Of a DNA stretch of 37,590 bases, positions 25,890 through 33,265 are shown in pieces. The DNA comes from Planctomycetaceae bacterium. GTDB taxonomy: Bacteria > Planctomycetota > Planctomycetia > Planctomycetales > Planctomycetaceae. Numbering within the stretch: position 1 is the first letter of the stretch; each line of letters begins with the position of its first letter. The notes below the pieces were generated by a model. The model was not told the DNA's origin and did no database searches. It worked only from the letters and a program-made list of their open reading frames with translations. Location: the NCBI GenBank assembly GCA_900299185.1, contig OMIV01000049.1, forward strand, positions 1 to 37,590. The letters run 5' to 3'. Position numbers and translations under genes: made by a program.

Positions 25890-26969
25890 TCACTTCAAGT
25901 CTGCGAGTGAGAAGCGTTGCTGGAGCACCACGCCTCCGGCTTCGTCACGCACTTGCATGCGGATGACGGGCGAGGGCTGCGACCAATCGATGTCGATCAT
26001 GCCGAAGTTGGTGTCGAAGTAAGTTAGGCCGACTCGGTAAGAGTTGACCTCGGTGGCAAACCTGACTCCAGCCTTGGTCATGTTGCCGCTGGGTGCGTTG
26101 AGGCTGCTCGATGTCATCTCGTAAAGAGGGTAGCTCAGTGCGTTGGGGCCGGGGGCGAGCTTCATGCCTTCTGCCAGATGTCGATCGCCGCTGATGATGA
26201 CGACGCCTTGGGCTTTGGTGTCGCGGATCAATTTCAGCATCCGCTTTCGTTCGAGCGGGAAGTTGCCCCAGGCTTCAGAGCCGTGCTCGTCGGGCAAGAA
26301 CTGATAGCTGCAACACAGCACCCGCAACTCGGCGGGAACCTTGAGTTGTTGTTCGAGCCACTTCCATTGAGCCTCACCCAGCACCGTGGCCTCGGGGTCG
26401 TCATTGGGAAGGTACTTGCCACGATAGCCTTCGCCGGGTTCGCTGGGTTTGAAGCCGGTCTTCAGCCTGCTGCGGAAGTAGCGAGCATCCAACAAGATGA
26501 TCTGCACTCGCTGGCCCGGCGGCCCCATGACATCTGCGTGATAGACACCTTCTTGTTGGCGGCGAGGACTGTCTTTGGGGACGTCGAAGAAGTCTTGGAA
26601 GATCTGCTGAGATTCGCGCTTCTTCGGGTAATCGGCCCCCGCATCGTTGGCTCCGAAATCATGATCGTCCCACGTCGCCAGCACGGGGCATTGGCGTTTG
26701 AGTTTTTGGTATCCCGGCTGTGCTCCTAACAAATCCCACTTCTGTTTGAGGAGCTGCATGTCCTCGGTGTCTCCGTAGATGTTGTCTCCGATGAAGAGGA
26801 AGAGTTGCGGCTTAAGCTCGACGATCGAATCCCAGATCGGTTGGGGTTTGTCTTGCTTGGCACACGATCCAAATGCGATGCGCCGCAGCGGCTCTTGGGC
26901 TGCTAATTGAGGAAGCGTTGGCAGTGCGAGTTGTGTCAACAGCGCGAATAACACAAAGAAGCGAGGCAT
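25890..26969 (-). CDS. PhoD-like alkaline phosphatase family protein, exported
   Basis: A 359-residue protein with a Sec signal peptide (FFVLFALLTQLALPTLPQLAAQ). It carries the PhoD-family metallophosphatase motifs: RIAFGSCAKQDKPQPIWDSI, LFIGDNIYGDTEDM, VLATWDDHDFGANDAG and VVIISGDRHLAEG. These ligate Fe/Ca or a similar metal centre in PhoD enzymes, which hydrolyse phosphomonoesters or phosphodiesters outside the cell. Many planctomycete genomes carry several such short forms lacking the N-terminal PhoD_N domain, as this one does; their substrates are not established. GGAG precedes ATG 26969. The gene is upstream of the second RTX gene on the same strand but separated by 278 bp. A phosphate-starvation box was not recognised. 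Confidence 0.87.
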   Translation of the reverse strand: MPRFFVLFALLTQLALPTLPQLAAQEPLRRIAFGSCAKQDKPQPIWDSIVELKPQLFLFIGDNIYGDTEDMQLLKQKWDLLGAQPGYQKLKRQCPVLATWDDHDFGANDAGADYPKKRESQQIFQDFFDVPKDSPRRQQEGVYHADVMGPPGQRVQIILLDARYFRSRLKTGFKPSEPGEGYRGKYLPNDDPEATVLGEAQWKWLEQQLKVPAELRVLCCSYQFLPDEHGSEAWGNFPLERKRMLKLIRDTKAQGVVIISGDRHLAEGMKLAPGPNALSYPLYEMTSSSLNAPSGNMTKAGVRFATEVNSYRVGLTYFDTNFGMIDIDWSQPSPVIRMQVRDEAGGVVLQQRFSLADLK

Positions 26970-27047
26970 GAAGAACTCCGTGTGAGAAATGAGAGGACGA
27001 CGAGTGGACCTTAAGTCCGCACTGGTCGTATTCGCGAGCGAAGTCTG

Positions 27048-27222
27048 ACTCGTTCCTAGGCTCCGCCTGGGAATGCAAATCCTGAGGCTCTGCCTCGTCG
27101 ATCTTTCATTGCGGCATCAATCGTTCTCTGCGCCTGGCAAGACGAAGCAGCGAACTTGGCCAAGACGGATCATGAGGCAGAGCCTCCGTCGGCGCGTTTC
27201 CAGGCGGAGCCTGGGAACGAGT
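27048..27222. repeat. Palindromic dispersed repeat, family 1, copy A
   Basis: A 175-bp element with terminal arms of about 50 bp that are inverted copies with few mismatches. The left arm opens actcgttcctaggctccgcc (27048-27067); the right arm closes caggcggagcctgggaacga, then gt (27201-27222). Inner arms read ctgaggctctgcctc on the left and gaggcagagcctccg on the right. There is no coding capacity. It lies in the divergent gap between the phosphatase and cytochrome c genes. A related copy occurs at 32776-33224. Confidence 0.85.
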
Positions 27223-27392
27223 GGGAGGCGGCCGAGTTGCGGGCTCGCGCATCGCTATTCGCGCGGAAGCGGACCTGGTCCTAGAGTCCGCCTCTGCTTG
27301 CTGGTCTTGACCGGGCTGGCAGGTTTTCTGCGGAGCGACTCGCGCACCCACCACTCCGATAAATTTCCTCGCTGAGAGACGGACCTCGATTC

Positions 27393-30300
27393 ATGCGGAC
27401 CAATCTGTGCGATCGGGCTAGATCGCTGCTGTTGCTGGCCTGCGGACTTCTGTGCTGCGCTGAGACGACTCAAGCTCAAACGTCGATCGGGCTTAAAGCT
27501 CCCGATGGATTCAACGTGTCGCTCTTCGCGGACGACGAGTTAGCACATGACGTGTTCTGCATGACGTTTGATTCGCAAGGCCGAGTCGTCGTGTCGGGGC
27601 CGGGCTATGTGAAGATCCTCATCGACTCCAACAACGACGGCAAAGCAGACACTGCCAAAATCTTCGCCGACGGCCCCAAGACGGGCGCTCAAGGGATGTA
27701 CTTCCTCGGTCGCGATCTGCTCTGCATCGGCGATGAAGGCTTGCTGCGTTATCGAGATGCCAATGGAGACGACAAGGCCGACGGTCCGCCCGATGTCTTT
27801 CTCAAATTGAAGACCGGTAACGAACATCACGTGCACTCGATTCAGAAGGGGCCGGACGGTTGGTGGTATGTGATTGCCGGCAATGATTCGGGGATCGACC
27901 GACGTTTCGTCACGTTGCCGACATCACCTGTGAAGGAGCCTCAGGCGGGAGTGCTAATGCGCTTCAAGCCGGATCTCTCTGGAGCCGAAGTTGTCACGCA
28001 CGGCATGCGGAACGCTTACGACTTCGCCTTCAACGCGCGCGGCGATGTTTTCACGTTTGATAGTGACGACGAACGAGAAGTCTCGTTGCCGTGGTATCGC
28101 CCCAATCGAGTTCTGCATCTCACACCTGGTGCTCATGCCGGTTGGGTGTCTCGGCAATGGAAGCTGCCTGATTACTTCGTCGATATGTGCCCGGTCGTTG
28201 CTGACTTTGGCCGAGCATCTCCGACCGGGGTGGTGTGTTATCGACACACTCAATTCCCCAAGTCGTTTCAAGACTCGTTGTTCGTGCTCGATTGGACCTA
28301 CGGTCGAGTGCTCAACTTGCAGTTGCAGCGCGGCGAGAGCAGTTATCAAGGAGCGTCGTCGGCCTTCCTAGTTGGGGCAGGGGGCTTTGGCTTCGCTCCG
28401 ACCGATGTGGAAGTCGCACCCGACGGCAGCTTGTATGTCAGTGTCGGCGGTCGAGGTACTCGTGGCGGCGTCTATCGAGTCACGGCCAGCAGTGGCGGTA
28501 AGAACGAGTACACATGGCCGGGCGACGTGACCTCGGCGAAAGGTCAGCTCGCGGCCTGCTTGCGAGCACCTCAACCGTTAGCGAGTTGGTCACGTCAGGT
28601 TTGGGAGCCGCTGGCCAAGAGCTTGGGAGCTGCTCCGTTTGCCAAGGTGATTGCTGATCATTCTCGACCGACGGTCGAACGAGTGCGAGCTATTGAGATT
28701 GTGACCGAGCTGTTCGGCGGTCTGGCGGCGAGTGACGTTGACCAGCTTGCGTCCGACGGGACTCCTGATGTTCGATCTCGGGCGTTGTGGTCTCTGCAAC
28801 GGACGAAGGCACCGGCAGAGAACGTCGGTCTGTTGGCGAAGTTTCTGGCGGACTCCGATGGCTTCGTCGGACGCGAAGCCGCCGAAGTATTGGGCAGCCT
28901 GAAGTCCGTTGATGCGGATCAAGTGGTCGAAGCCTTGGGACCGCGTTTGAAGGCCCCGACGCCTGATGATCGCATGGCGGCGGCGCGAATCATTCCGCTC
29001 CTCAATGCGGAAGGCTTTAAGAAGCTCTCGGTGTATGCGAGCAAGCATGGCTTTCAGGCCGGCTTAACCAACTCATTCGGTTACCTCGGTCGCAAGCCCG
29101 GTGTGAATACCTACGCCTTCAAGATCGGAATGCTCGTTCTTCAGAAGAGCGAGAATCCCGACTTGAAGCTCGAAGCGATTCGGTTGATGCAGATGGGCCT
29201 TGGTGACTGCGGAGCCATCGGCAAAGTCCCGGCGGCGTTCGAGAGCTACGCACCCGCGCTGGATCTGCAAACTGCCGAACGAGAATTGGACACGTATCGC
29301 ATCTCGTTGGCTGAGTCGTTCCCGACAGGCAATACGCGATTGGACTACGAACTCGCGCGGTTGCTGGCGATGTTGCAGCCCTTCAATCCCGAGTTGCTCA
29401 ACAAGGTCTTGGCCAAGATCACCGACGAGTCGCATCCCACGGATGACCTGCATTACTTGCTGGTCGCGGCACGCATCCCAGTTGATCGCGAAGCCAAACA
29501 CACCGATCAGATCGCGAAGGGTTTGGTTGATATCGAGCCCAAGTTGCGAGCTCGCAAGCTGCCTCAAGATTCCAACTGGGAACCTCGACTGGGAGAACTC
29601 TTCAAGGCCCTGGTTGATCAAGATCCTGTGCTGCCGATCGTGATGTCGCGGCGACCGAACTTTGGTTTCCCCGGTCATGTGCTCTTCATGAGTCAGCTTC
29701 CTGCCGAGCATGTGACGACGGCCATCGCCGGCTTCGTGAAGCAGATCTCTGCCGATAAGGACTACCAATGGACCAACGATGTGGCCTTCATCGTTGGCGA
29801 GTCGACGCTGCCTGAGCATCGGCAACTGGTGCGGGCTCAATACGAGAACTACGGCGTTCGAGCGGCGGTGCTACAGGTGCTGGCAGCTAAGCCCGAACTG
29901 CGCGATCGCCAACTCTTTGTCGATGGTTTGGAGTCCTCACAAGTGGAAGCCGTCTCGGCGTGCATTGATGCGCTGTCGGCACTGAAGGGCACTCCTGATG
30001 AAACCGAATTGGTGGCTCTTCTCAAATGCTTGAGGCGACTCGGGGCGGACAAGAACGAGTTCGCTGCTCGCGAGAAGGCCGTGAAGCTGCTGATGAAACA
30101 CACTGGAGAAAAACTTCCATTTGAGTTTGGCGAGGCGGGCTACAAGCCTCAGCCGGAAGCGATCGCCGGTTGGGACAACTGGATGCGCAAGAACTTTCCT
30201 GAAGCGATGAAGGTTGCCGAAGGAGTAGCCGGAGACGAGCAGAAGTTGTTGGCAGAGATGATGGAGAAAGTCGATTGGGCCAAGGGCGATGCTGCTCGCG

Positions 30301-30686
30301 GACGAAAGTTGTTTGAACAACGATCGTGCGTGCAATGTCATGGCGGCAGCAAAGCGTTGGGGCCGGACTTGGCTGGCATCGCAGGCCGCTTCTCTCGTGA
30401 GGATCTCTTTACGGCCATCGTGCTGCCGAATCGGGATGTCTCGCCGCGTTACCAAACCACCATGATCGAAACGAAGGACGGCAAAGCTCGATCGGGCCTT
30501 GTCATCTATGAATCGGTCGACGGTCTGCTGTTGAGAAACTCTCCGAACCAAACCTTCCGCATCGAAACGATCGATATCGAATCGCGCCGTCGCGTGCCTC
30601 AATCGCTCATGCCCAGCGGCTTGCTGAAGGGCCTCGCTCCCGCAGACCTCGCCGACTTGTACGCCTACATGAAGACGTTGCCGTAA
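27393..30686 (+). CDS. PVC-type dehydrogenase/cytochrome c fusion protein (beta-propeller, HEAT-like repeats, CxxCH domain)
   Basis: A 1097-residue protein with a Sec signal peptide (LLLLACGLLCCAETTQAQ). Residues about 30-365 form a propeller-like 'membrane-bound dehydrogenase' domain (APDGFNVSLFADDELAHDVF, then VVVSGPGYVKILIDSNNDGKAD and EHHVHSIQKGPDGWWYVIAGN). Residues about 390-900 are alpha-helical HEAT-like repeats. The C-terminus is a heme domain with C979-VQC-H983 followed by GGSKALGPDLAGIAGRFSREDLFTAIVLPNRDVSP and a terminal ADLYAYMKTLP. This matches the planctomycete heme-binding domain family. Such proteins are thought to be periplasmic electron-transfer dehydrogenases of sugars or similar substrates, but biochemical proof is thin. 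The ribosome binding site is weak. A 32-bp-arm palindrome lies 62 nt downstream. Confidence 0.9.
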   Translation: MRTNLCDRARSLLLLACGLLCCAETTQAQTSIGLKAPDGFNVSLFADDELAHDVFCMTFDSQGRVVVSGPGYVKILIDSNNDGKADTAKIFADGPKTGAQGMYFLGRDLLCIGDEGLLRYRDANGDDKADGPPDVFLKLKTGNEHHVHSIQKGPDGWWYVIAGNDSGIDRRFVTLPTSPVKEPQAGVLMRFKPDLSGAEVVTHGMRNAYDFAFNARGDVFTFDSDDEREVSLPWYRPNRVLHLTPGAHAGWVSRQWKLPDYFVDMCPVVADFGRASPTGVVCYRHTQFPKSFQDSLFVLDWTYGRVLNLQLQRGESSYQGASSAFLVGAGGFGFAPTDVEVAPDGSLYVSVGGRGTRGGVYRVTASSGGKNEYTWPGDVTSAKGQLAACLRAPQPLASWSRQVWEPLAKSLGAAPFAKVIADHSRPTVERVRAIEIVTELFGGLAASDVDQLASDGTPDVRSRALWSLQRTKAPAENVGLLAKFLADSDGFVGREAAEVLGSLKSVDADQVVEALGPRLKAPTPDDRMAAARIIPLLNAEGFKKLSVYASKHGFQAGLTNSFGYLGRKPGVNTYAFKIGMLVLQKSENPDLKLEAIRLMQMGLGDCGAIGKVPAAFESYAPALDLQTAERELDTYRISLAESFPTGNTRLDYELARLLAMLQPFNPELLNKVLAKITDESHPTDDLHYLLVAARIPVDREAKHTDQIAKGLVDIEPKLRARKLPQDSNWEPRLGELFKALVDQDPVLPIVMSRRPNFGFPGHVLFMSQLPAEHVTTAIAGFVKQISADKDYQWTNDVAFIVGESTLPEHRQLVRAQYENYGVRAAVLQVLAAKPELRDRQLFVDGLESSQVEAVSACIDALSALKGTPDETELVALLKCLRRLGADKNEFAAREKAVKLLMKHTGEKLPFEFGEAGYKPQPEAIAGWDNWMRKNFPEAMKVAEGVAGDEQKLLAEMMEKVDWAKGDAARGRKLFEQRSCVQCHGGSKALGPDLAGIAGRFSREDLFTAIVLPNRDVSPRYQTTMIETKDGKARSGLVIYESVDGLLLRNSPNQTFRIETIDIESRRRVPQSLMPSGLLKGLAPADLADLYAYMKTLP

Positions 30687-30705
30687 GTCTTGCTACAGGG
30701 GGACG

Positions 30706-30731
30706 CTACTCGATCCCAGGCTCTGCCTCAT
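30706..30731. repeat. Degenerate remnant of repeat family 1
   Basis: ctactcgatcccaggctctg, then cctcat, reads like the outer left arm of family 1 (cactcgttcccaggctc) fused directly to its inner arm (tgcctcat). That is what an internal deletion between two similar ggctc strings would leave. Short, so only moderately certain. Confidence 0.5.
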
Positions 30732-30748
30732 GTCTCGTCGGGTAACGC

Positions 30749-30856
30749 AGCGGGGTCAGGCACTTCGGAAATTCGGAATTGTGCGGAGGATGTCTTGGCC
30801 TGCAATCGCGGCAACCTTCCGCCTAATTCCGAATTTCCGAAGTGCCTGACCCCGCT
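30749..30856. repeat. Long perfect inverted repeat (32-bp arms), palindromic element
   Basis: 30749-30780 is the exact reverse complement of 30825-30856, with a 44-nt central part. Pairing continues imperfectly about 10 bp inward. The outer end reads agcggggtcaggcacttcgg; the right end reads ccgaagtgcctgaccccgct. It lies between the convergent cytochrome c and isomerase genes. It has no T-tract, so it is not a classical terminator, though the RNA hairpin could block or protect transcript ends. The composition resembles REP/MITE-like elements mobilised in trans. Confidence 0.9.
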
Positions 30857-30892
30857 TCAATCAGCAAGTCCTTCGGTGGAGTGTCCCGTCGC

Positions 30893-31846
30893 CTAACCAA
30901 ACGCGCGACGCAGCATCTCTAAGCTCTTCGGCACTGCGGTCGCGGGGGCTTCTTTTCCTTCCATCTCCAGCGAGATGTAGCCGCGATACTTCGCCGCTCG
31001 CAGGATGTCGGCCACCTTCTGATAGTCGATGTCGAGCGAGTACCACTCGCCACCGCCGGGGTATGTCTTCGCTTGCACGAGCACAGCCTGAGGAGCGATC
31101 GCTGCCATTTGCTCGTAAGAGTTTTCGAGGAAGTTGCCGGTATCAAGCGTGACCTTCAGCCACGGTGACTTCACCGAATCAATGACACGCAAGACTCCCG
31201 TTGCGTCGCGGCCGAGTCCCCAATGGTTTTCGAGTCCCATCACCACGCCACACTTCTCGGCCTTGGGCAGCAGCTTTTGGAAGCTGTCGTTGACCCACTC
31301 GAAGCCTTGATCGTCGGTGTATCCCGCCAAACGCGGTTCGATGCCTTTGTTGGCCATCAGTTCGTCGAAGTTCTTGGACGTACCCCAGCGGCCCGTGTTG
31401 ACTCGAATGGTCGGAATGCCGAGTTCATACGCCAGCTCCAAACAACGCTCGGTGTGTTCGATGTTCGACTTCCGCTTGTCGGCATCGGGTGTGACGAAGC
31501 CTTGATGAGTGGAGAAGCCCATCAGGTCGAGGCCCAGTGAGAAGGCTCGTTGCTTGATGCGTCGCAGATAGGGCAGATCGACCGATCCTCCGGCAGCTTT
31601 CGCAGCTTGTTCCATGTGGACGTGCAGAATCTCGACACCGTCAAAGCCCATGTCAGCGGCTTGTTCGAGGTAGCTTTCGATCGAGACCGGCTCGCCTTTG
31701 AAGTGCCAGAACGAGTACGTCGAAACGCCGATGCGCCATCGCTGCCGAGCGGGAGCGGGTCGCTCTTGAGCGATCACTTGAGACACCGGACACAGCGAGG
31801 CCGCAGCCAACGCCAAGACGTCACGTCGAGAAACCAGAGCCGTCAT
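30893..31846 (-). CDS. Sugar phosphate isomerase/epimerase-like TIM barrel, Tat-exported
   Basis: A 317-residue protein. The N-terminus VSRRDVLALAAASLCPVSQV fits a Tat signal. The mature part is an AP-endonuclease-2-like TIM barrel: RIGVSTYSFWHF, GFDGVEILHVHMEQA, IPTIRVNTGRWG, VVMGLENHWGLG, KVTLDTGNF, AVLVQAKTYPGG and YISLEMEGKE. The Glu/Asp/Glu positions in these strands are the usual metal ligands. Relatives isomerise or epimerise sugars and inositols or act on 3-keto-sugars. The frame is open to 32053, but the Tat signal and CGAGG upstream of ATG 31846 favour the shorter start. The DUF1080 gene starts divergently 232 bp away; this pairing is common in planctomycetes and suggests a shared extracytoplasmic keto-sugar pathway. 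Confidence 0.87.
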   Translation of the reverse strand: MTALVSRRDVLALAAASLCPVSQVIAQERPAPARQRWRIGVSTYSFWHFKGEPVSIESYLEQAADMGFDGVEILHVHMEQAAKAAGGSVDLPYLRRIKQRAFSLGLDLMGFSTHQGFVTPDADKRKSNIEHTERCLELAYELGIPTIRVNTGRWGTSKNFDELMANKGIEPRLAGYTDDQGFEWVNDSFQKLLPKAEKCGVVMGLENHWGLGRDATGVLRVIDSVKSPWLKVTLDTGNFLENSYEQMAAIAPQAVLVQAKTYPGGGEWYSLDIDYQKVADILRAAKYRGYISLEMEGKEAPATAVPKSLEMLRRAFG

Positions 31847-32078
31847 ACGAACCTCGAAAGTGCTCACCAAGGATGTGTGAATAATGCCCGTGGTGGGGTA
31901 ACCGATTGACCTCACTGTCGGCAACCGAGGCGACGGTTGCGTGACCGCAATCACAATGTCGGTTCGCCTACTTTTCAAATTCATAGAGAGGCCATAAGAG
32001 AACTTCGAGACCATCGAGCAGCGGTGCGTCGCCTCGAATTTTAGGTACCTCAAGTTTCATTCTGACGAAGGACATCTC

Positions 32079-32726
32079 ATGAAATCTTTGCTGCGAGTAG
32101 CACTCGTGCTCAGCGTTTCCCTCTGTGGGTTGGTGTTGCACGCCGACGATTCAAAGGACGGCTTCAAGCCGCTCTTCGACGCCAAGACGCTGACTGGTTG
32201 GGAAGGCAAGCTGAAGTGGTTCCGAGTCGAAGACGGAGCCGTCGTCGCAGGCACGCTGAAAGAGAAGATCCCGAACAACGAGTTCCTCTGCACCGAGAAG
32301 ACCTACAAGAACTTCGAGCTGCGTCTGAAAGCGAAGTTGGTGGGAGAAGGTGCGAACGCGGGCATTCAGTTCCGCACCAAACGCATTCCCAATCATCACG
32401 AAGTCAGCGGCTATCAGTGCGACATGGGAATGATGGGCAAGGACGTCATCTGGGGTTCGCTCTACGACGAATCGCGCCGCAAGAAGTTCCTGGTTGTCGG
32501 TCCTCAAGACAAAGTGCAACCAGCCGTGAAGCTCGGTGGCTGGAACGATTTCGTGATCCGTGCCGAAGGTCCGCATATTCAAATCTGGGTCAACGGAGTG
32601 CAAACCGTCGACTTCACCGAGAAGGACGAGGGCATCGATGACTCTGGAATCATTGGCCTGCAAATCCACAGCGGCCCAGCCTCCGAAGCTTCCTACAAAG
32701 AGATCCGCATCAAGGAACTGCCGTAA
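32079..32726 (+). CDS. DUF1080 (3-keto-disaccharide hydrolase-like) protein, exported
   Basis: A 215-residue protein with a Sec signal peptide (LLRVALVLSVSLCGLVLHA). The domain has the standard DUF1080 signature: GFKPLFDAKTLTGWEGKLKWFRVEDGAVVAG, YKNFELRLKAKLVGEGANAGIQFRTKR, VSGYQCDMG, WNDFVIRAEGPHIQIWVNGVQTVDF, then GIIGLQIHSGP and ASYKEIRIKELP. The fold is a concanavalin-like beta sandwich, and some members hydrolyse 3-keto-glycosides. AAGGA lies 7 nt before ATG 32079. The gene is divergent from the isomerase-like gene, which fits a joint role in 3-keto-sugar or glycoside turnover; this is inference from family knowledge. Short single-domain form. Confidence 0.92.
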   Translation: MKSLLRVALVLSVSLCGLVLHADDSKDGFKPLFDAKTLTGWEGKLKWFRVEDGAVVAGTLKEKIPNNEFLCTEKTYKNFELRLKAKLVGEGANAGIQFRTKRIPNHHEVSGYQCDMGMMGKDVIWGSLYDESRRKKFLVVGPQDKVQPAVKLGGWNDFVIRAEGPHIQIWVNGVQTVDFTEKDEGIDDSGIIGLQIHSGPASEASYKEIRIKELP

Positions 32727-32775
32727 CGTTGCTCGCCAATCGCGATCAACGATGTGTCTGTTGTGAGACGCGTTT

Positions 32776-33224
32776 CACTCGTTCCCAGGCTCCGCCTGGG
32801 AACGGAAGCCCTGAGGCTCTGCCTCATCGCGCCTCAGATGCAAATTCGCCAGCGCAAGGTGCCAGCAGACAGTGGCATTGAGATGGCTAAGATGAATCGT
32901 GAGGCAGAGCCTCCGCGTGTGCGTCCCCAGGCGGTGTTTTTGAAGTTGTGCTATCTGTGTTCTGCGCCCCAAAAGGGGCAGTAATAAGCTAGCCCAGGGC
33001 AAGCGACCAACGGGAGCGTCGCCCTGGGTTGGTGTTCGTCAAAGATCTTGTAGCCCTGAAGGGGCGGCTCTATTCCGTTTCGATGCGTAGGGTCGCCCCT
33101 TCAGGGGCTAGATTTCTCGGGTGAATCGCCAACCCAGGGCGTTGCCCTGGGCTGGCTTATGGTCGCCCCGTTGGGGCTAAAGACAGAAAAATCGCAACTT
33201 CAAATGGCAGAGCCTGGGAACGAG
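32776..33224. repeat. Palindromic dispersed repeat, family 1, copy B, split by an insertion
   Basis: Left arm cactcgttcccaggctccgc begins at 32776. The inner right arm gaggcagagcctccg is at 32901-32915. The copy matches copy A through the centre (ggctaagatgaatcgtgagg against ggccaagacggatcatgagg) and stops abruptly after ccccaggcgg at 32934. The missing terminus agcctgggaacgag resumes at 33211-33224. The 276 bp between belong to another element. Confidence 0.82.
32935..33210. repeat. Palindromic element, family 2, inserted in family 1
   Basis: A 276-bp non-coding element whose halves are imperfect inverted copies. The ends carry tttgaagttg (32939-32948) and its exact inverse caacttcaaa (33195-33204). 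Inside are nested small palindromes: gcccc-aaaa-ggggc (32966-32979), agcccagggc/gccctgggtt (32991-33030), ccctgaaggggc/gccccttcaggg across the centre, aacccagggcgttgccctgg (33131-33150) and gccccgttggggc (33165-33177). GGCGG before the insertion and GGCAG at its end may be a mutated 5-bp target duplication. Confidence 0.8.
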
Positions 33225-33265
33225 AAGTCCTCTGCGTGCTTCGCGACCTCAGCGTTTCAATGTCT

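Noticed and set aside
30749-30856. Classical Rho-independent terminator of the cytochrome c gene
   Set aside because: There is no T-tract after either arm, and arms of 32 bp are far longer than usual. It is treated as a palindromic repeat instead.
32935-33210. Structured non-coding RNA or riboswitch
   Set aside because: The nested hairpins are symmetric as a whole, and the element interrupts another repeat, which fits a mobile palindrome better. No gene lies directly downstream on either strand in a riboswitch-like position.
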